Source: UBA6382 sp964596865
GTDB taxonomy: Bacteria > Bacteroidota > Bacteroidia > Bacteroidales > Bacteroidaceae
Assembly: GCA_964596865.1 (NCBI GenBank)
Contig: CAZQVW010000159.1
Location: 1 to 5,899 of the forward strand
Direction of reading: 5' to 3'
DNA: 5,899 nt
Part shown: positions 5,725-5,899 of the stretch, piece by piece
Layout of the letters: every line of letters starts with the position of its first letter
Position numbering within the stretch: the stretch's first letter is position 1
Made by a program: the position numbers and the translations under genes
Notes under the pieces: generated by a model
Seen by the model: only the letters and a program-made list of their open reading frames with translations
Told to the model about the DNA's origin: nothing
Databases searched by the model: none

Positions 5725-5832
5725 CTAATCGCATCCCAGACCACAATACAGTATAAAACCCTTGTGATGCCAACAAAAAATCGCGTTCTGCCAACGATAA
5801 CTCACGAGCTTAGAATGAGAATACGCGAGCAT
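5725..5832 (-). CDS. Candidate 35-residue small protein or leader peptide, unproven
   Basis: An ATG-to-TAG frame upstream of the operon promoter, on the same strand, beginning MLAYSHSKLVSYRWQNAIF. It is unusually rich in aromatic residues, Cys and His (two Trp, three Tyr, three Cys, three His in 35 residues), and has no signal peptide or recognised motif. There is no good Shine-Dalgarno (GGAA directly before the ATG). It ends 48 bases upstream of the putative -7 element, so it would not be on the main operon transcript unless that starts further upstream. A frame of this length can occur by chance; the underlying DNA may equally be a conserved non-coding element. Confidence 0.2.
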   Translation of the reverse strand: MLAYSHSKLVSYRWQNAIFCWHHKGFILYCGLGCD

Positions 5833-5862
5833 TTCCGATTTTTCCCCGAGATAGTTTGCGTT

Positions 5863-5899
5863 AACAGTGCTGTAACAATAACTAAACAGTACTGTAACA
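5863..5899. repeat. Two near-palindromic 15-mers, 22 bases apart
   Basis: AACAGTGCTGTAACA (5863-5877) and AACAGTACTGTAACA (5885-5899) differ at one base. Each is centred on ACAGTRCTGT, which in the second copy is a perfect 10-base palindrome. The 22-base period places both copies on nearly the same face of the helix, as in paired operator sites. The second copy ends at the window edge, so more copies may follow. The sites are nearly 190 bases upstream of the putative operon promoter, so they may instead serve a gene to the right. Confidence 0.55.

Noticed and set aside
5863..5899. CRISPR repeat or start of an array
   Set aside because: Only two 15-base copies with a 7-base gap; the gap is too short to be a spacer.

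Overview
The window reads as a chromosomal glycan-biosynthesis segment from a Bacteroidota, most likely an order Bacteroidales organism close to Prevotella. This rests on gene content (a sugar-kinase/RapZ fusion, and an FdtA-type cupin next to a FemAB-like acetyltransferase), on start codons mostly without a Shine-Dalgarno sequence, and on a TAnnTTTG-type promoter element. The genus is inferred from general resemblance; no search was run.

All five convincing genes lie on the minus strand and read right to left. In transcription order they are: an FdtA/QdtA-type dTDP-sugar 3,4-ketoisomerase (5619-5152, or from 5574); a FemAB-like GNAT acyltransferase joined to it by a 4-base ATGA overlap (5155-4190); a 311-base spacer holding a 54-base tandem repeat (2.9 copies); a DegT/DnrJ/EryC1/StrS-type PLP sugar aminotransferase (3878-2775); a GT-A glycosyltransferase (2743-1874); and a two-domain protein joining an aminoglycoside-phosphotransferase-fold sugar kinase to a RapZ C-terminal domain (1812-298). 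A REP-like hairpin about 40 bases past the last stop codon may end the transcript.

The first four genes form a coherent route. Ketoisomerase moves the keto group of a dTDP-4-keto-6-deoxyhexose from C4 to C3, the aminotransferase aminates C3, the GNAT protein probably acylates the new amine, and the glycosyltransferase adds a sugar to a growing glycan (O-antigen, capsule or protein O-glycan). The enzymes making dTDP-4-keto-6-deoxyglucose (RmlA, RmlB) are not in the window. The last gene is less obviously part of the route. Its relatives suggest phosphorylation of a cell-wall amino sugar, and its RapZ domain belongs to a family that senses glucosamine-6-phosphate in E. coli.

The non-coding parts are structured. 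The right-hand 280 bases hold a likely promoter -7 element, a 35-codon unproven reading frame, and two near-palindromic 15-mers spaced 22 bases apart at the window edge. The left-hand 297 bases hold two strong dyads and no convincing gene. No RNA gene, CRISPR array, insertion sequence or phage gene was seen. The points most worth a second look are the kinase-RapZ fusion without the basic RNA-binding tail, the structured 54-base repeat inside the operon, and the paired palindromes at the right edge.
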